Origin: Planctomycetales bacterium | GTDB taxonomy: Bacteria; Planctomycetota; Phycisphaerae; SM23-33 | DNA length: 46,498 nucleotides | Assembly (NCBI GenBank): GCA_030642005.1 | Contig: DAOWOP010000001.1 | Location: 1-46,498 of the forward strand | Direction of reading: 5' to 3' | The notes under the pieces: generated by a model | What the model was told of the DNA's origin: nothing | The model's input: only the letters and a program-made list of their open reading frames with translations | Database searches by the model: none | Made by a program: the position numbers and the translations under genes | In this document: piece after piece, positions 9,965 to 18,281 of the stretch | Numbering within the stretch: position 1 is the first letter of the stretch | Layout of the letters: each line of letters opens with the position of its first letter

Positions 9965-11712
9965 GTGATCAAAACGCCATTGCACACGCGCGTACCGCAG
10001 TTGAGCGCATTCTAACGGCCCTCCATGTTGCGCGCGTTGTCTGTGTTGATGACACCTATGGCGGTGGTACATCGCTGGAAGACGTCATCGCTGCTGCCAC
10101 TGATCTGGATGCAGACCACTTAGTCAATGCAGTGCCCGAACTAGGCGAGAACGTCCCGGATGATCCGGACATTCGACGCGAAAAACTGCGCCAGATATGG
10201 GGACAGATGGATGAGGATACGCGTTCCAAACGAGCCGATGCAGTGCTCATAGCGACCAGACGCCAAGACGACGATGAAACGGATGACCTCGCCGATGCTT
10301 CGATCTTGGGCGAACTGATCCCCGAGGACAATCTGGTAACCATCTCCCCGTCGCAATGGGAGGAACAGAAAGAGAAACTACTGACGCCTGATGGCGATCA
10401 GCGCACCCTCTTTCTGTTCGACCGTGACTTCTCCGAAGACGGTGGCGACAGCGACGGGGGTATCAAGATCATTGCCTCTCTGCTTGCAAGGAACGACACT
10501 GAAAATCTTATCTGCGGTCTTTTGACTCACACGGTGACGCCGGAGAACCAGTCGGAACAGTGGGACGAATTGAGCAAGGCTTACAGTATTCCGAGGGATC
10601 GATTCGTAGTGATTCCCAAGTTACATCTGAGCAGAGATCCGGTTCTCTTCGCTCAGACGCTGAAGTTCGTAGCATTGTGCCCCGACTTCACGGAGCTAAA
10701 GCGTAAGACAAAAGAGATTATAGCAGATGCAGCCGCCACTGCAGCCAATCGCGTCGATGAGATGAGCATCTTTGACCTTGATCACATAGTCTTTCAGGTT
10801 TCCGCCCAAGAAGGACTCTGGGAGCCCGACATGCTGTTTCGACTCCACACGTTGTTCCATCGCCTTGAGTCCCGACGTCTGGCACATGAGGGTGGGGAAC
10901 TTGAAACAATTGCGGCCAAATTAAGGGCCGTCAGCGAGATTCCGACCAATTGCGCTGCGTTCACTCCGCCCTCGAATGCATGGGCAATCCAACGGGACGA
11001 GCTCTTCGAATCGGACGTTTACATCAACCAGAATCACTTGCCATTGGAAGCTGGAGACATCTTCGAGCGGGTGGGAGCGTCCAGTAGTAAACGGTACATT
11101 CTGCTGGCCCAGCCATGCGATCTGATGGTGCGAAGCAATGGAAAACGACATCCCGAACTCGACCGGGTTCCCATGGCCGAAGTTGTGTGTAATGAGCAGA
11201 CATCTCACTATTCAGAGGAACTGCCGTATTTCGGCTCGTCTCCCGCAGAGAGATGGCACGTCAAACTGAAACTTGTCCATCAAGTACGGGTGTGCATCCT
11301 TGATCTGTGCGTCCTGAACGACGATGGGGTTGCGAGGCTGGTTGTTGGTGGCAATGCCCCAGCGAATATGCGCCCTGCTTGGAACAAACGCCATGCCATT
11401 TTGTCTCGTCTCATGGGCCGCATAATACGCAAGGCGGATCTGTGCGCTCCAGTTGCGAATGAATCAACTGCTGTAAGCCAAGTAAAGACGGCTATTGCGA
11501 GTGGCATGACGAGCGTGCTATTCGACGAAGCGTTATTCAAGGGCACCCTTGCAAAGGTTGGCGGGGCTCGCACGGTAACCTATGACTGCCGGCGAATCGC
11601 TCGAGCATCTCGGGCGCGGGCCTTCGGTTTGTTGATGGCCTATACAGGCTGCTTGAGCCGTCCAGCCTATGATCGTGTCTTTACTCCGACACAGGTCACG
11701 GGAGACCAATGA
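9961..11712 (+). CDS. Divergent receiver-domain protein, partner of the GHKL kinase
   Basis: The 583-aa protein looks like a response regulator with a highly modified receiver domain. The acidic pair is D30-D31 (VVCVDDTY), the candidate phospho-acceptor is D154 or D156 (LFLFDRDF), the hydroxyl residue is T189 (GLLTHT) and the lysine is K220 (VVIPKLHL). The order matches a canonical receiver, but about 120 residues separate the acidic pair from the acceptor, where about 45 are normal. The C-terminal 350 residues match no family I recognise and contain no obvious HTH, so the output is unknown. The start overlaps the kinase stop as ATGA, strong evidence for coupled translation. It is the last + strand gene of this cluster; the next gene is convergent. 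Confidence 0.7.
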   Translation: MSDQNAIAHARTAVERILTALHVARVVCVDDTYGGGTSLEDVIAAATDLDADHLVNAVPELGENVPDDPDIRREKLRQIWGQMDEDTRSKRADAVLIATRRQDDDETDDLADASILGELIPEDNLVTISPSQWEEQKEKLLTPDGDQRTLFLFDRDFSEDGGDSDGGIKIIASLLARNDTENLICGLLTHTVTPENQSEQWDELSKAYSIPRDRFVVIPKLHLSRDPVLFAQTLKFVALCPDFTELKRKTKEIIADAAATAANRVDEMSIFDLDHIVFQVSAQEGLWEPDMLFRLHTLFHRLESRRLAHEGGELETIAAKLRAVSEIPTNCAAFTPPSNAWAIQRDELFESDVYINQNHLPLEAGDIFERVGASSSKRYILLAQPCDLMVRSNGKRHPELDRVPMAEVVCNEQTSHYSEELPYFGSSPAERWHVKLKLVHQVRVCILDLCVLNDDGVARLVVGGNAPANMRPAWNKRHAILSRLMGRIIRKADLCAPVANESTAVSQVKTAIASGMTSVLFDEALFKGTLAKVGGARTVTYDCRRIARASRARAFGLLMAYTGCLSRPAYDRVFTPTQVTGDQ

Positions 11713-11830
11713 TGACACAGGTAACACAACATGCATCAATACGAGACGAGTCGCAGATTCAGGATCATCTGGACGAGGTGGTTCGCCGGAGCGCCTCGGT
11801 TTTGTAGATACCGCGGCATCCGTAAAACCA

Positions 11831-12823
11831 TCACCCTCTTCGCTGCGAAGGCGGCCGGATGCGCGGCCCAATGTGAGCACCATGTAGTCCATCGGACGTT
11901 GGCGGGAAGACACTCAAGTGGAGAAGATGGTCCTCGACCTGCAGGATCTGACCAAGCACGTCCTCGGCATCGAAACGCAGATCGTCACCAAGCCCCACCG
12001 CGTTGAAGGCCTGGCATTGCTGTTCGGCAACGTGCTCCAACAATACGCTGGCTGCCTTGGCGGTGAACGTCTTGTTGGCCTTGTCCTTGGCTGCCTCGGC
12101 GTCGACGGCGTAGCTCGCCACCAGTCGCGCCCAGACTGCCTCGAGCGTTGAGGGCGAGTCAAAGGCGTCCGCCGCCACGAAACGCCCACACACGGCCGCC
12201 ACGACGCCACACGTGCCAGAGGGGTACGGTAATGCCTCGTGATAGCGCCCGAGCACTTCGGCCAGTGTGTCCATTGCATCGGACATCGCACGGGTTGGTG
12301 AAGGGGCGGCGCAGGCCTCGATGTGTTCGGCCACGTTGTCCCACACGGCTCCTTGATCGCTTTCGGCCCGGCCACAGGCGCGAAGGCTGAACTGAACGTC
12401 GCGGCTCTTGCGCTGGCGCAAGCTGCTCGGCGCGTAGTTGCCGGTTTTGAAGGTCGGACTGGTGTGGCTCCACCGGCCTTCCTCGACGCAGGATACCGGG
12501 ATGCGGGTCTTGGACTTTGGCGGCAATAGCACACTCGTGTTGAGGATTCGATTCTGCTTCGCGCCCTGGAGTTCCTCGCCGTCCAGCAGCAATATCGGCC
12601 GGTCAGCGTTATTGACCGCCAGGAGTTCCGGCACTGTACCGGACTCATCAACCTCGGTTACCGTCAGCATACCAGCGTCGATGGCTTCGGACGCCAGCAG
12701 GTAGTCCTGGAATCGTTGCTGATGCCCCTCCCCCCGCAGGGGCACCAGCGTCAGGTTCTGGTGGCCTATCGCGGCCCCGGGTACCAGGGTTGGGAGAACG
12801 TCTTTCATTCGGATCGTGGTCAT
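11831..12823 (-). CDS. ARPP-1 (DUF6569-like) family protein
   Basis: The protein (about 330 aa) carries the signature of the ARPP-1/DUF6569 family: a P-E-L-L-x-x-N segment, then the block RPILLLDGEELQGAKQNR, followed by NTSVLLPP and IPVSCVEEGRW. Biochemistry of this family is not established to my knowledge. It is soluble, with no signal peptide. The ATG at 12823 is chosen over one at 12844 because AAAGGGA lies 6-7 bases upstream. The gene is divergent from the WYL regulator, and one copy of the conserved operator-like motif (12874-12890) lies about 50 bp before its start, so it is probably controlled by that regulator. It may be an accessory part of the WYL-controlled system. Its 3' end converges on the receiver gene with a 118-bp gap. 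Confidence 0.75.
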   Translation of the reverse strand: MTTIRMKDVLPTLVPGAAIGHQNLTLVPLRGEGHQQRFQDYLLASEAIDAGMLTVTEVDESGTVPELLAVNNADRPILLLDGEELQGAKQNRILNTSVLLPPKSKTRIPVSCVEEGRWSHTSPTFKTGNYAPSSLRQRKSRDVQFSLRACGRAESDQGAVWDNVAEHIEACAAPSPTRAMSDAMDTLAEVLGRYHEALPYPSGTCGVVAAVCGRFVAADAFDSPSTLEAVWARLVASYAVDAEAAKDKANKTFTAKAASVLLEHVAEQQCQAFNAVGLGDDLRFDAEDVLGQILQVEDHLLHLSVFPPTSDGLHGAHIGPRIRPPSQRRG

Positions 12824-12873
12824 GGCTATCCCTTTCCTTATCAAGTTGCCGATACAAGGGTAACCGGGGCCTG

Positions 12874-12890
12874 TGACAGGTCCGGTCGCA
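12874..12890 (-). promoter_or_regulatory. Operator-like motif copy 1 (inverted orientation)
   Basis: Read on the minus strand, the 17-mer TGCGACCGGACCTGTCA matches copies 2 and 3 at 16 of 17 positions. It lies in the divergent WYL/ARPP-1 intergenic region on the ARPP-1 side. Its centre is 50 bp from the centre of copy 2, close to five helical turns, and the orientation is opposite. It is the likely binding site of the adjacent WYL regulator (inference). Confidence 0.7.
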
Positions 12891-12923
12891 CCTGGCCAAG
12901 ATTTCTCAAAAAAATTCGTGACC

Positions 12924-12940
12924 TGCGACCGAACCTGTCA
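12924..12940 (+). promoter_or_regulatory. Operator-like motif copy 2
   Basis: The motif TGCGACCGAACCTGTCA lies about 42 bp before the WYL start codon. It is part of a 20-bp exact match (12922-12941) to copy 3 at 13971-13990. ACCTG occurs twice in the same direction with a 12-bp period (12921-12925 and 12933-12937). Probable autoregulatory site. Confidence 0.72.
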
Positions 12941-12981
12941 TGGGTATGGATTACCCTCCACAGTGACGAAAGGATGCAAGT

Positions 12982-13959
12982 ATGGCTCGAGGCGATGGCC
13001 TGTTTCGACAATGGGAATTGATCAAGGTGCTGCAAGCCCACCGGTTCGGCGTAAGCACCGACGAGATCGCCGCGCGCCTCGAGTGCAATAAGCGGACCGT
13101 CCAGCGTGACCTGGGCGTCCTCCAGGACATCTTCCCGATTAGTTACGAGCAGCGGGACCGTGGCAAGCGGTTCTGGAAGATGGCCTACAACACAATCGAA
13201 TCGGAAGAGCTTCAACTGACGATGACCGAAATGTTGAGCCTGTTCCTCTCGCAGCAACTGCTCCTGCCGCTTTCGGGAACCCAGTTCGGCGACGGCCTCC
13301 AGACGGCCTTGCAGAAGATTCGAGCGCTGCTGCCGGCGCGGGCGCTGACGTACTTCGATGGCCTCGACGAGTCATTCTTCATCAAGAACCTGGCCAACCA
13401 CGACTACTCCGGCCAGGACAAGGAAATCCGCATCATCAACGAGGCCATCCTGAACCAGAAGACTGTGAAGGTAATCTATCGCTCGGCCAGCAAGGGTCGT
13501 GAGGTCATCAGTGAGTTCCACCCGTACGGCATGGTCCTGCTGCACGCGTCGCTGTACTGCATCGGCTACCTCGCATGCTACGACGAAGTCCGCACGCTCA
13601 AGGTGGCCCGGATCAAGGGCCTGACGCGGCTGGACAAGACGTTCAACAAGCCACTTGATTTCTCGCTGGCTGGCCACTTCCAGGGCGCGTTCGGTGTCTT
13701 CCAGGCTAAGAAGAAGCAGAAGATTCGAGTTGAATTCACCGGATGGGCGGCCACGAACGTTCGGGAAATGCAGTGGCATCCGACCCAGAAGATAGTCAAG
13801 GATGCTGGCGACAAGGTCGTCGCCACGTTCGATCTGGGCAACACCGTCGAGTTCAAGCGGTGGGTGCTGGGGTTCGGACTGCACGCCCGCATCATCAGTC
13901 CCAAGGCACTGGCCGAGGACCTCCGGGACGAAATCCAGAGCATGGCCAAGAATTATTAA
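12982..13959 (+). CDS. HTH-WYL transcriptional regulator
   Basis: This 325-aa protein has the standard YafY/BrxR-like layout: an N-terminal winged HTH (about residues 15-60, with EIAARLECNKRTVQRDL as the recognition region), a WYL ligand-sensing domain (about 145-215, with the degenerate motif LYCIGYLACYDE followed by the K-V-A-R-I element) and a WCX-type C-terminal extension. Such regulators often repress phage-defence operons and sense nucleic-acid or nucleotide signals; the ligand here is unknown. GAAAGGA lies about 9 bases before the ATG. Two opposed operator-like motifs lie upstream and a third lies directly downstream before the ATPase gene, so the protein probably controls itself, the divergent ARPP-1 gene and the three-gene operon after it. 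Confidence 0.92.
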   Translation: MARGDGLFRQWELIKVLQAHRFGVSTDEIAARLECNKRTVQRDLGVLQDIFPISYEQRDRGKRFWKMAYNTIESEELQLTMTEMLSLFLSQQLLLPLSGTQFGDGLQTALQKIRALLPARALTYFDGLDESFFIKNLANHDYSGQDKEIRIINEAILNQKTVKVIYRSASKGREVISEFHPYGMVLLHASLYCIGYLACYDEVRTLKVARIKGLTRLDKTFNKPLDFSLAGHFQGAFGVFQAKKKQKIRVEFTGWAATNVREMQWHPTQKIVKDAGDKVVATFDLGNTVEFKRWVLGFGLHARIISPKALAEDLRDEIQSMAKNY

Positions 13960-13972
13960 TATTTTTTCCACC

Positions 13973-13989
13973 TGCGACCGAACCTGTCA
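13973..13989 (+). promoter_or_regulatory. Operator-like motif copy 3
   Basis: An exact copy of TGCGACCGAACCTGTCA lies just after the WYL stop and about 60 bp before the SMC-like ATPase start. Its presence suggests the ATPase/kinase/regulator operon has its own promoter controlled by the WYL protein rather than only read-through. Confidence 0.72.
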
Positions 13990-14007
13990 TACCTCCCCTT
14001 TATGCTG

Positions 14008-14026
14008 AACCCATCCATTATGGGTT
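14008..14026 (+). promoter_or_regulatory. Short 5' leader hairpin before the SMC-like ATPase gene
   Basis: AACCCAT (14008-14014) and ATGGGTT (14020-14026) form a 7-bp perfect stem with a 5-base loop, ending 21 bp before the ATG. No U-tract follows, so it is not a normal terminator; it could affect translation or mRNA stability. Confidence 0.35.
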
Positions 14027-14047
14027 ACATGCGTAAAGGGCAATGAA

Positions 14048-15934
14048 ATGAACGAAAAAAAGCGTTGTCACCGGCTCAAGTCGCTGTCGGTGGTCGGTGG
14101 GTTTCTGGATGGGTTGAATATCGAGTTTGCCGACGGGCTGAATTGTCTTATCGGCCATCGTGGTACGGGCAAGACGACCGTGCTGGAGTTTATCCGTTAT
14201 GCCCTCGACGAGTTTCCGCAAGACGATGGAGGGCTGGCCCGCAAGCGGGTCGAAGCACTGGTCAAAAGCAACCTCAGCGACGGCCGCATCCGGCTGGCAC
14301 TGGAGACCAAGGATGGGTTGGAGTACATCGTCGACCGGACCGCCAGTGGCGAGCCGATGGTCCTGACCACTGATGAGCAACCGACGGACGTTCGCATCAA
14401 CACGGCGGGCATTTTCAGCGCCGATATCTTCAGTCAGAACGAGGTCGAGAACATCGCCGACAGTCCACAGTCGCAGCTGGAGCTGATTGACAAGTTCGCA
14501 GCCGGTCAGATCGCAGAGGTCAACCGCAAGGTGACGGCGGTGCGGGCCAAGATGGAGGCGAACACCAACGCCATTGTTACCCATGACCAGCAGTTGAAAG
14601 GTCTGGTCGACGAGGTCTCCGCGCTGCAGTTCATCGAGTCGAAGATCAAGTCCCTTACCGATGATAAGAGCGACCAGACGGATGATGAGGTTAACGTCGC
14701 GCAGCAGCATCGTGCGCTGCGGGGACGTGAGAGCCAGGCGGTCAAGGAGGCAGAGGAACTGATCCAGCAATACAGCCAGTGGCTCCACGATTCGCGCGGT
14801 CAGTTTATCCAGCGAATCGAAACGGCCTTCGACCCGTCAATGTTGGACGGGCCGAATGGCAAGGTGATGAGCCGCATTCAGGAGAATCTCAGGCGGCTTG
14901 GGAGCAAACTGGATCGCCTGTTCGACCAGGCCGCCGGCGTGGTTGATTCCGGTGGGAATGAACTGGCGGAACTGGTCGGCAAGCTCCAGCACGCCCACCA
15001 GCAGCAGGAGCTGGCGTTCCGCGACCTGATCGCCAAGGACAACCATGCACGCGGGGTGGCCACGGAGCGGGCGGAATTGGAAAAGAAACGTAATGATTTG
15101 CTAGCCAAGGATCGGCGTAAGGCTGAGCTTCAAAAGCAGATCGACCAGCTCTATCGGGAACGGTCTGATCTGGCCGGGCAGCTCCGTGAATTGTGGTCCG
15201 AGCGATTCGAGCTGCGGCAGCAGGTCGCCAACTGGATTAACGAGGGCGCGACGTCGCCTATTCGCGTCCGGATCGACCAGTGCGGCAACCGTTCGGTCTA
15301 CCAGCAGGCGTTGGCCGGCTGGATGAAGGGATATGTGCGCCAGTACAACCCGGCGGCCAGGAAGATAGCGGACTACGTGCCACCGAGCGACCTGCTGCGG
15401 ATGGTCACCGAGGGACGCACCGATGATCTTCAGGCCCAAGCGGAACTCGGAGACACGCAGATGGCCAAGGTGATGGAGGCCCTGAACCGTCTTGATGTCC
15501 AACTGCAGCTCGACTCGGTTGAACTGGCCGATCTGCCACGGCTTGAACTGCTGGACGGTGAGGAGTGGAAGAACTCTCTGCATCTTTCGACCGGCCAGAA
15601 GTGCACGACGATTCTGCCGATCCTGCTGCTGGAGAGCGACAACCCATTGCTCGTCGATCAGCCTGAGGACAATCTCGACAACCGCTATATCTACGACACG
15701 GTGGTCAATGCCATCCATCGGGTGAAGCAGAACCGCCAGATTATCCTGATCACGCACAACCCGAACATTCCCGTTCTCGGCGAGGCGTCGGCGGTGTACG
15801 TGCTGACCAGCGACGGCGAGCGAGCCCGTATGGCGAACCAGGGCTCCGTGGACGACTGCAAAACCGAGATCATCAATCTCCTGGAAGGCGGCAAGGAAGC
15901 CTTTGTCCGCAGGAAGGACAGGTACAAATACTGA
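14048..15934 (+). CDS. SMC/RecF-like coiled-coil ATPase
   Basis: The 628-aa protein is an ABC-type ATPase of the SMC/Rad50/RecF kind. Walker A is GHRGTGKT at 36-43. A long charged, helical middle (about 160-400) looks like coiled coil. The ABC signature is LSTGQ at 513-517 and Walker B is LLVDQPEDNLDN with D537 and E540, a form also found in TrlF-type ATPases; an H-loop follows (ILITHNPN). No PHP or other nuclease domain is attached, unlike TrlF. It is followed by a histidine kinase whose start overlaps its stop by one base (TGATG), and it is preceded by the WYL gene and operator copy 3. I infer that it recognises DNA or DNA ends and passes the signal to the kinase. A match to a named defence system was not found by eye. 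Confidence 0.85.
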   Translation: MNEKKRCHRLKSLSVVGGFLDGLNIEFADGLNCLIGHRGTGKTTVLEFIRYALDEFPQDDGGLARKRVEALVKSNLSDGRIRLALETKDGLEYIVDRTASGEPMVLTTDEQPTDVRINTAGIFSADIFSQNEVENIADSPQSQLELIDKFAAGQIAEVNRKVTAVRAKMEANTNAIVTHDQQLKGLVDEVSALQFIESKIKSLTDDKSDQTDDEVNVAQQHRALRGRESQAVKEAEELIQQYSQWLHDSRGQFIQRIETAFDPSMLDGPNGKVMSRIQENLRRLGSKLDRLFDQAAGVVDSGGNELAELVGKLQHAHQQQELAFRDLIAKDNHARGVATERAELEKKRNDLLAKDRRKAELQKQIDQLYRERSDLAGQLRELWSERFELRQQVANWINEGATSPIRVRIDQCGNRSVYQQALAGWMKGYVRQYNPAARKIADYVPPSDLLRMVTEGRTDDLQAQAELGDTQMAKVMEALNRLDVQLQLDSVELADLPRLELLDGEEWKNSLHLSTGQKCTTILPILLLESDNPLLVDQPEDNLDNRYIYDTVVNAIHRVKQNRQIILITHNPNIPVLGEASAVYVLTSDGERARMANQGSVDDCKTEIINLLEGGKEAFVRRKDRYKY

Positions 15935-17082
15935 TGATTGAACGGACTCAATCCAACCTGGAAGAGGCCTGCAGCCTGCTGCACCGGAACCCGCAACATA
16001 TGTCGGGCGACGAACGCCGACGTTTGGTCACGAGCATTACGGACGCCATCCTGTGCGATGATGCCGCCGGCGATACGGTGGTTACCGATCTGGTCGACCT
16101 GCTGGCCCGCGACCCTGACTGGGCCGTTCGGCTCGATGTGGCGCGGATGGTGCATCTGCTTGATGACGAGTCGTGCAGCCGCTTGGTGGCGATTTTCCGG
16201 GGCGATTGCAACAGTTACGTCCGCAGCCATGCCGAGCGGAGCCTCGCCCGGCAGCGTAAGGTCCGTCAGACTTCGAGCCGCAAACGCATCGAATGCCGAA
16301 CTTACTCAGAGCAACTGGACCAGTTGACTCGTCAGTACGGCAAACGAGTCGCGGCCAAGGTCCAGGCCCTTGCCGACCAGCGGTACGCCATGCTCGCCGC
16401 CGCCGTGGCCCATGACGTGCGAAGCATTCTTACGACGCTCTCGGCCAACGCGGCCGCCCTTGCTGATGAGCTTGGTACGGCGAACCGAGCAGCCTCCATC
16501 CTCGAGGACATCGGATTCCTCAAGCGGACCATCGAGGCGATGGAACAGTTTACCAAGCCGCTGCCGGTCCAGCGTCATCCCGAAGACCTTCAACAGATGA
16601 TCCAGCAGGCCATCGAAAAGGCTCGGGAAGGCGTGATCCAACAGCGTCACGATCCCTCAGCCGTGGAGGTCGTGGTAGCAGCCGCGCCGGCCATTCGACT
16701 GCGAGTGTCTCGCCGCTTGATTGTGTTTGCGCTAACGAACGTGATCCAGAACGCCATCGAGTGTTTCGCCGACCGCGAGGTAGACTCGCTGCGGGCTGGG
16801 CGTATCGAGGTGCAGGTGGTCGTGGACGGCTACGAAACGCGGATTATCGTCATTGATGATGGCCCTGGAATCGAGCTGGAGGTACTCAAGGAACTGACCT
16901 CTTTCGCACCCACCGGGCCGAACAAGTCCAAGCGTAACAGCTCGGGCTGGGGCCTTAGCCTGGTGCATAAGTACGTCACTGCTCACGGCGGGTCGGTGGC
17001 CATCGACAGCGAGATGAACCAGGGCACAACCGTAGTGGTCACACTGCCCATGCGAGATTCAGCCGGGGGAGATGACGAATGA
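15934..17082 (+). CDS. Soluble histidine kinase with N-terminal HEAT-like region
   Basis: This 382-aa protein has an N-terminal helical-repeat region resembling HEAT repeats (about 45-110: LLARDPDWAVRLDVARM, then a second repeat with YVRSHAERSLARQ). The kinase core follows: H-box AAVAHDVRS with H160, N-box NVIQNAIE (N269, N273), DDGPGIE with D309, and a GWGLSLVHKY G2-box with AHGGSV after it. There is no transmembrane segment, so the signal must be intracellular. The start codon overlaps the stop of the SMC-like ATPase and its stop overlaps the response-regulator start (ATGA), so the three proteins are probably made together. The HEAT region is a good candidate to bind the ATPase (inference). 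Confidence 0.9.
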   Translation: MIERTQSNLEEACSLLHRNPQHMSGDERRRLVTSITDAILCDDAAGDTVVTDLVDLLARDPDWAVRLDVARMVHLLDDESCSRLVAIFRGDCNSYVRSHAERSLARQRKVRQTSSRKRIECRTYSEQLDQLTRQYGKRVAAKVQALADQRYAMLAAAVAHDVRSILTTLSANAAALADELGTANRAASILEDIGFLKRTIEAMEQFTKPLPVQRHPEDLQQMIQQAIEKAREGVIQQRHDPSAVEVVVAAAPAIRLRVSRRLIVFALTNVIQNAIECFADREVDSLRAGRIEVQVVVDGYETRIIVIDDGPGIELEVLKELTSFAPTGPNKSKRNSSGWGLSLVHKYVTAHGGSVAIDSEMNQGTTVVVTLPMRDSAGGDDE

Positions 17083-18140
17083 AGGTGCTCGTGGTTGAAG
17101 ACGACCGTAAGATCAAGATCGAGACCATCGATGATTGCCTGGAATCCCCGGGCCACGTCAGTGACTGGGCACAGAACCAGCAAGAAGCCAACGGCCTGCT
17201 GGTCGCCAACAACTACGATCTGATTCTGCTTGACCTGCAGATTCCATCGAGACCGGGTGGCAAAGACTCGCCCGAATTCGGCAAGAACTTGCTGAAACAG
17301 ATCCGCGCACGCAAGGGACGGGATGTGCCGGTGATCCTGATGACGGCCCAGTACCAGCACTGCGTAGACCTGATGATCGAGCTTCAGGATATCGGTATCG
17401 ACGGCAGTATCGCCAAGCCGTTTCCGACGTCGGGGCGAACACTGGCCGTGGTGATCGAGGAGGTGATGGAAAAACATCGGCGTTTCCGGCGGGCGGCCAA
17501 AGCGAAGGACCAGACCGAGTCGCTCACGACGTTCGCCGGCGGCGTGCTGGCCTATCACCCGCGCCGCATCGAGCTGTGCGGTGAGACCATCGCCGAGAAG
17601 AGTCGAAGGGGCTATGCCTGGCAGATTCTCCATGTGCTCCGCGAGACGAACGACAAAGGCAAGTATATCCATCTGGGCAGCCAACGTCTGGCACCCAAGC
17701 TCGACCCGAAGCCCATGCAGAACACGCTGATCCGGTCGATCTGCTCACTGCGGTCCCGCATCCGAAAACTCATGCGGAATCACCTTGGGCAGGATTGTGG
17801 CCAAGAGGACATCATCGGCAATGACGATCATGGCTACTACCTGCTGGACTGGCTCATCACCGAGGTGTACGACGAGGCCGGGACGCTGGTCGGTGGGGGA
17901 AACGGTGTGGCCAAGTCGGCCCATGCGAAACAAGGCGGCGAGCCCGCCCAGCAGTTCAGCGAAAAGCAGCGATGGGTGCTGGCCCAGTTGGCGTCGGAAG
18001 TGAATCTAACCCGTCGTGACGTTGAGACGGAGTTCCACATCAGCGAACGCACGGCCAAAAGGGTGCTCGGCGAGTTGTCGGGGGCAGGCATGATCGAGTT
18101 CGACCGGTCGGAAAGCCCCGGCTTCTACCGGCTGAAGTAA
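17079..18140 (+). CDS. Response regulator: receiver plus winged-helix DNA-binding domains
   Basis: The 353-aa protein begins with a canonical receiver domain: acidic residues E7-D8-D9, phospho-acceptor D52 (LILLDLQIP), T89 (ILMTAQ) and K113-P114. The receiver contains a small insertion after the acceptor (SRPGGKDSPEFG). A middle domain (about 150-260) resembles a winged-helix output region. The C-terminus (about 290-353) is a second HTH with TRRDVETEFHISERTAKRVL, then a wing ending in SPGFYRLK. It is therefore probably a transcription factor activated by the kinase encoded just upstream (4-bp ATGA overlap). Its target promoters are unknown; the SMC/kinase operon itself or a host stress response are possible. 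No terminator is obvious after it. Confidence 0.88.
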   Translation: MKVLVVEDDRKIKIETIDDCLESPGHVSDWAQNQQEANGLLVANNYDLILLDLQIPSRPGGKDSPEFGKNLLKQIRARKGRDVPVILMTAQYQHCVDLMIELQDIGIDGSIAKPFPTSGRTLAVVIEEVMEKHRRFRRAAKAKDQTESLTTFAGGVLAYHPRRIELCGETIAEKSRRGYAWQILHVLRETNDKGKYIHLGSQRLAPKLDPKPMQNTLIRSICSLRSRIRKLMRNHLGQDCGQEDIIGNDDHGYYLLDWLITEVYDEAGTLVGGGNGVAKSAHAKQGGEPAQQFSEKQRWVLAQLASEVNLTRRDVETEFHISERTAKRVLGELSGAGMIEFDRSESPGFYRLK

Positions 18141-18281
18141 CGTGAGCGTTCTTGCGGATCAGAATCTGTATCGGCGTATGGTGACATGAGTTGGAATCAT
18201 GCTGACACCTCAGTCCCGGCGCGTTAGCATGGGTGGCGCAAGTCGAGACTGTTTCGTGCATGGAAAGCGGGCAGAGTTGGC

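Noticed and set aside
12824..18140. Assignment to BREX, Detocs or TrlF systems
   Set aside because: The WYL protein recalls BrxR, the kinase/regulator pair recalls Detocs and the ATPase recalls TrlF, but the partner genes that define those systems (PglX/BrxC, a nucleosidase effector, a PHP domain) are missing.
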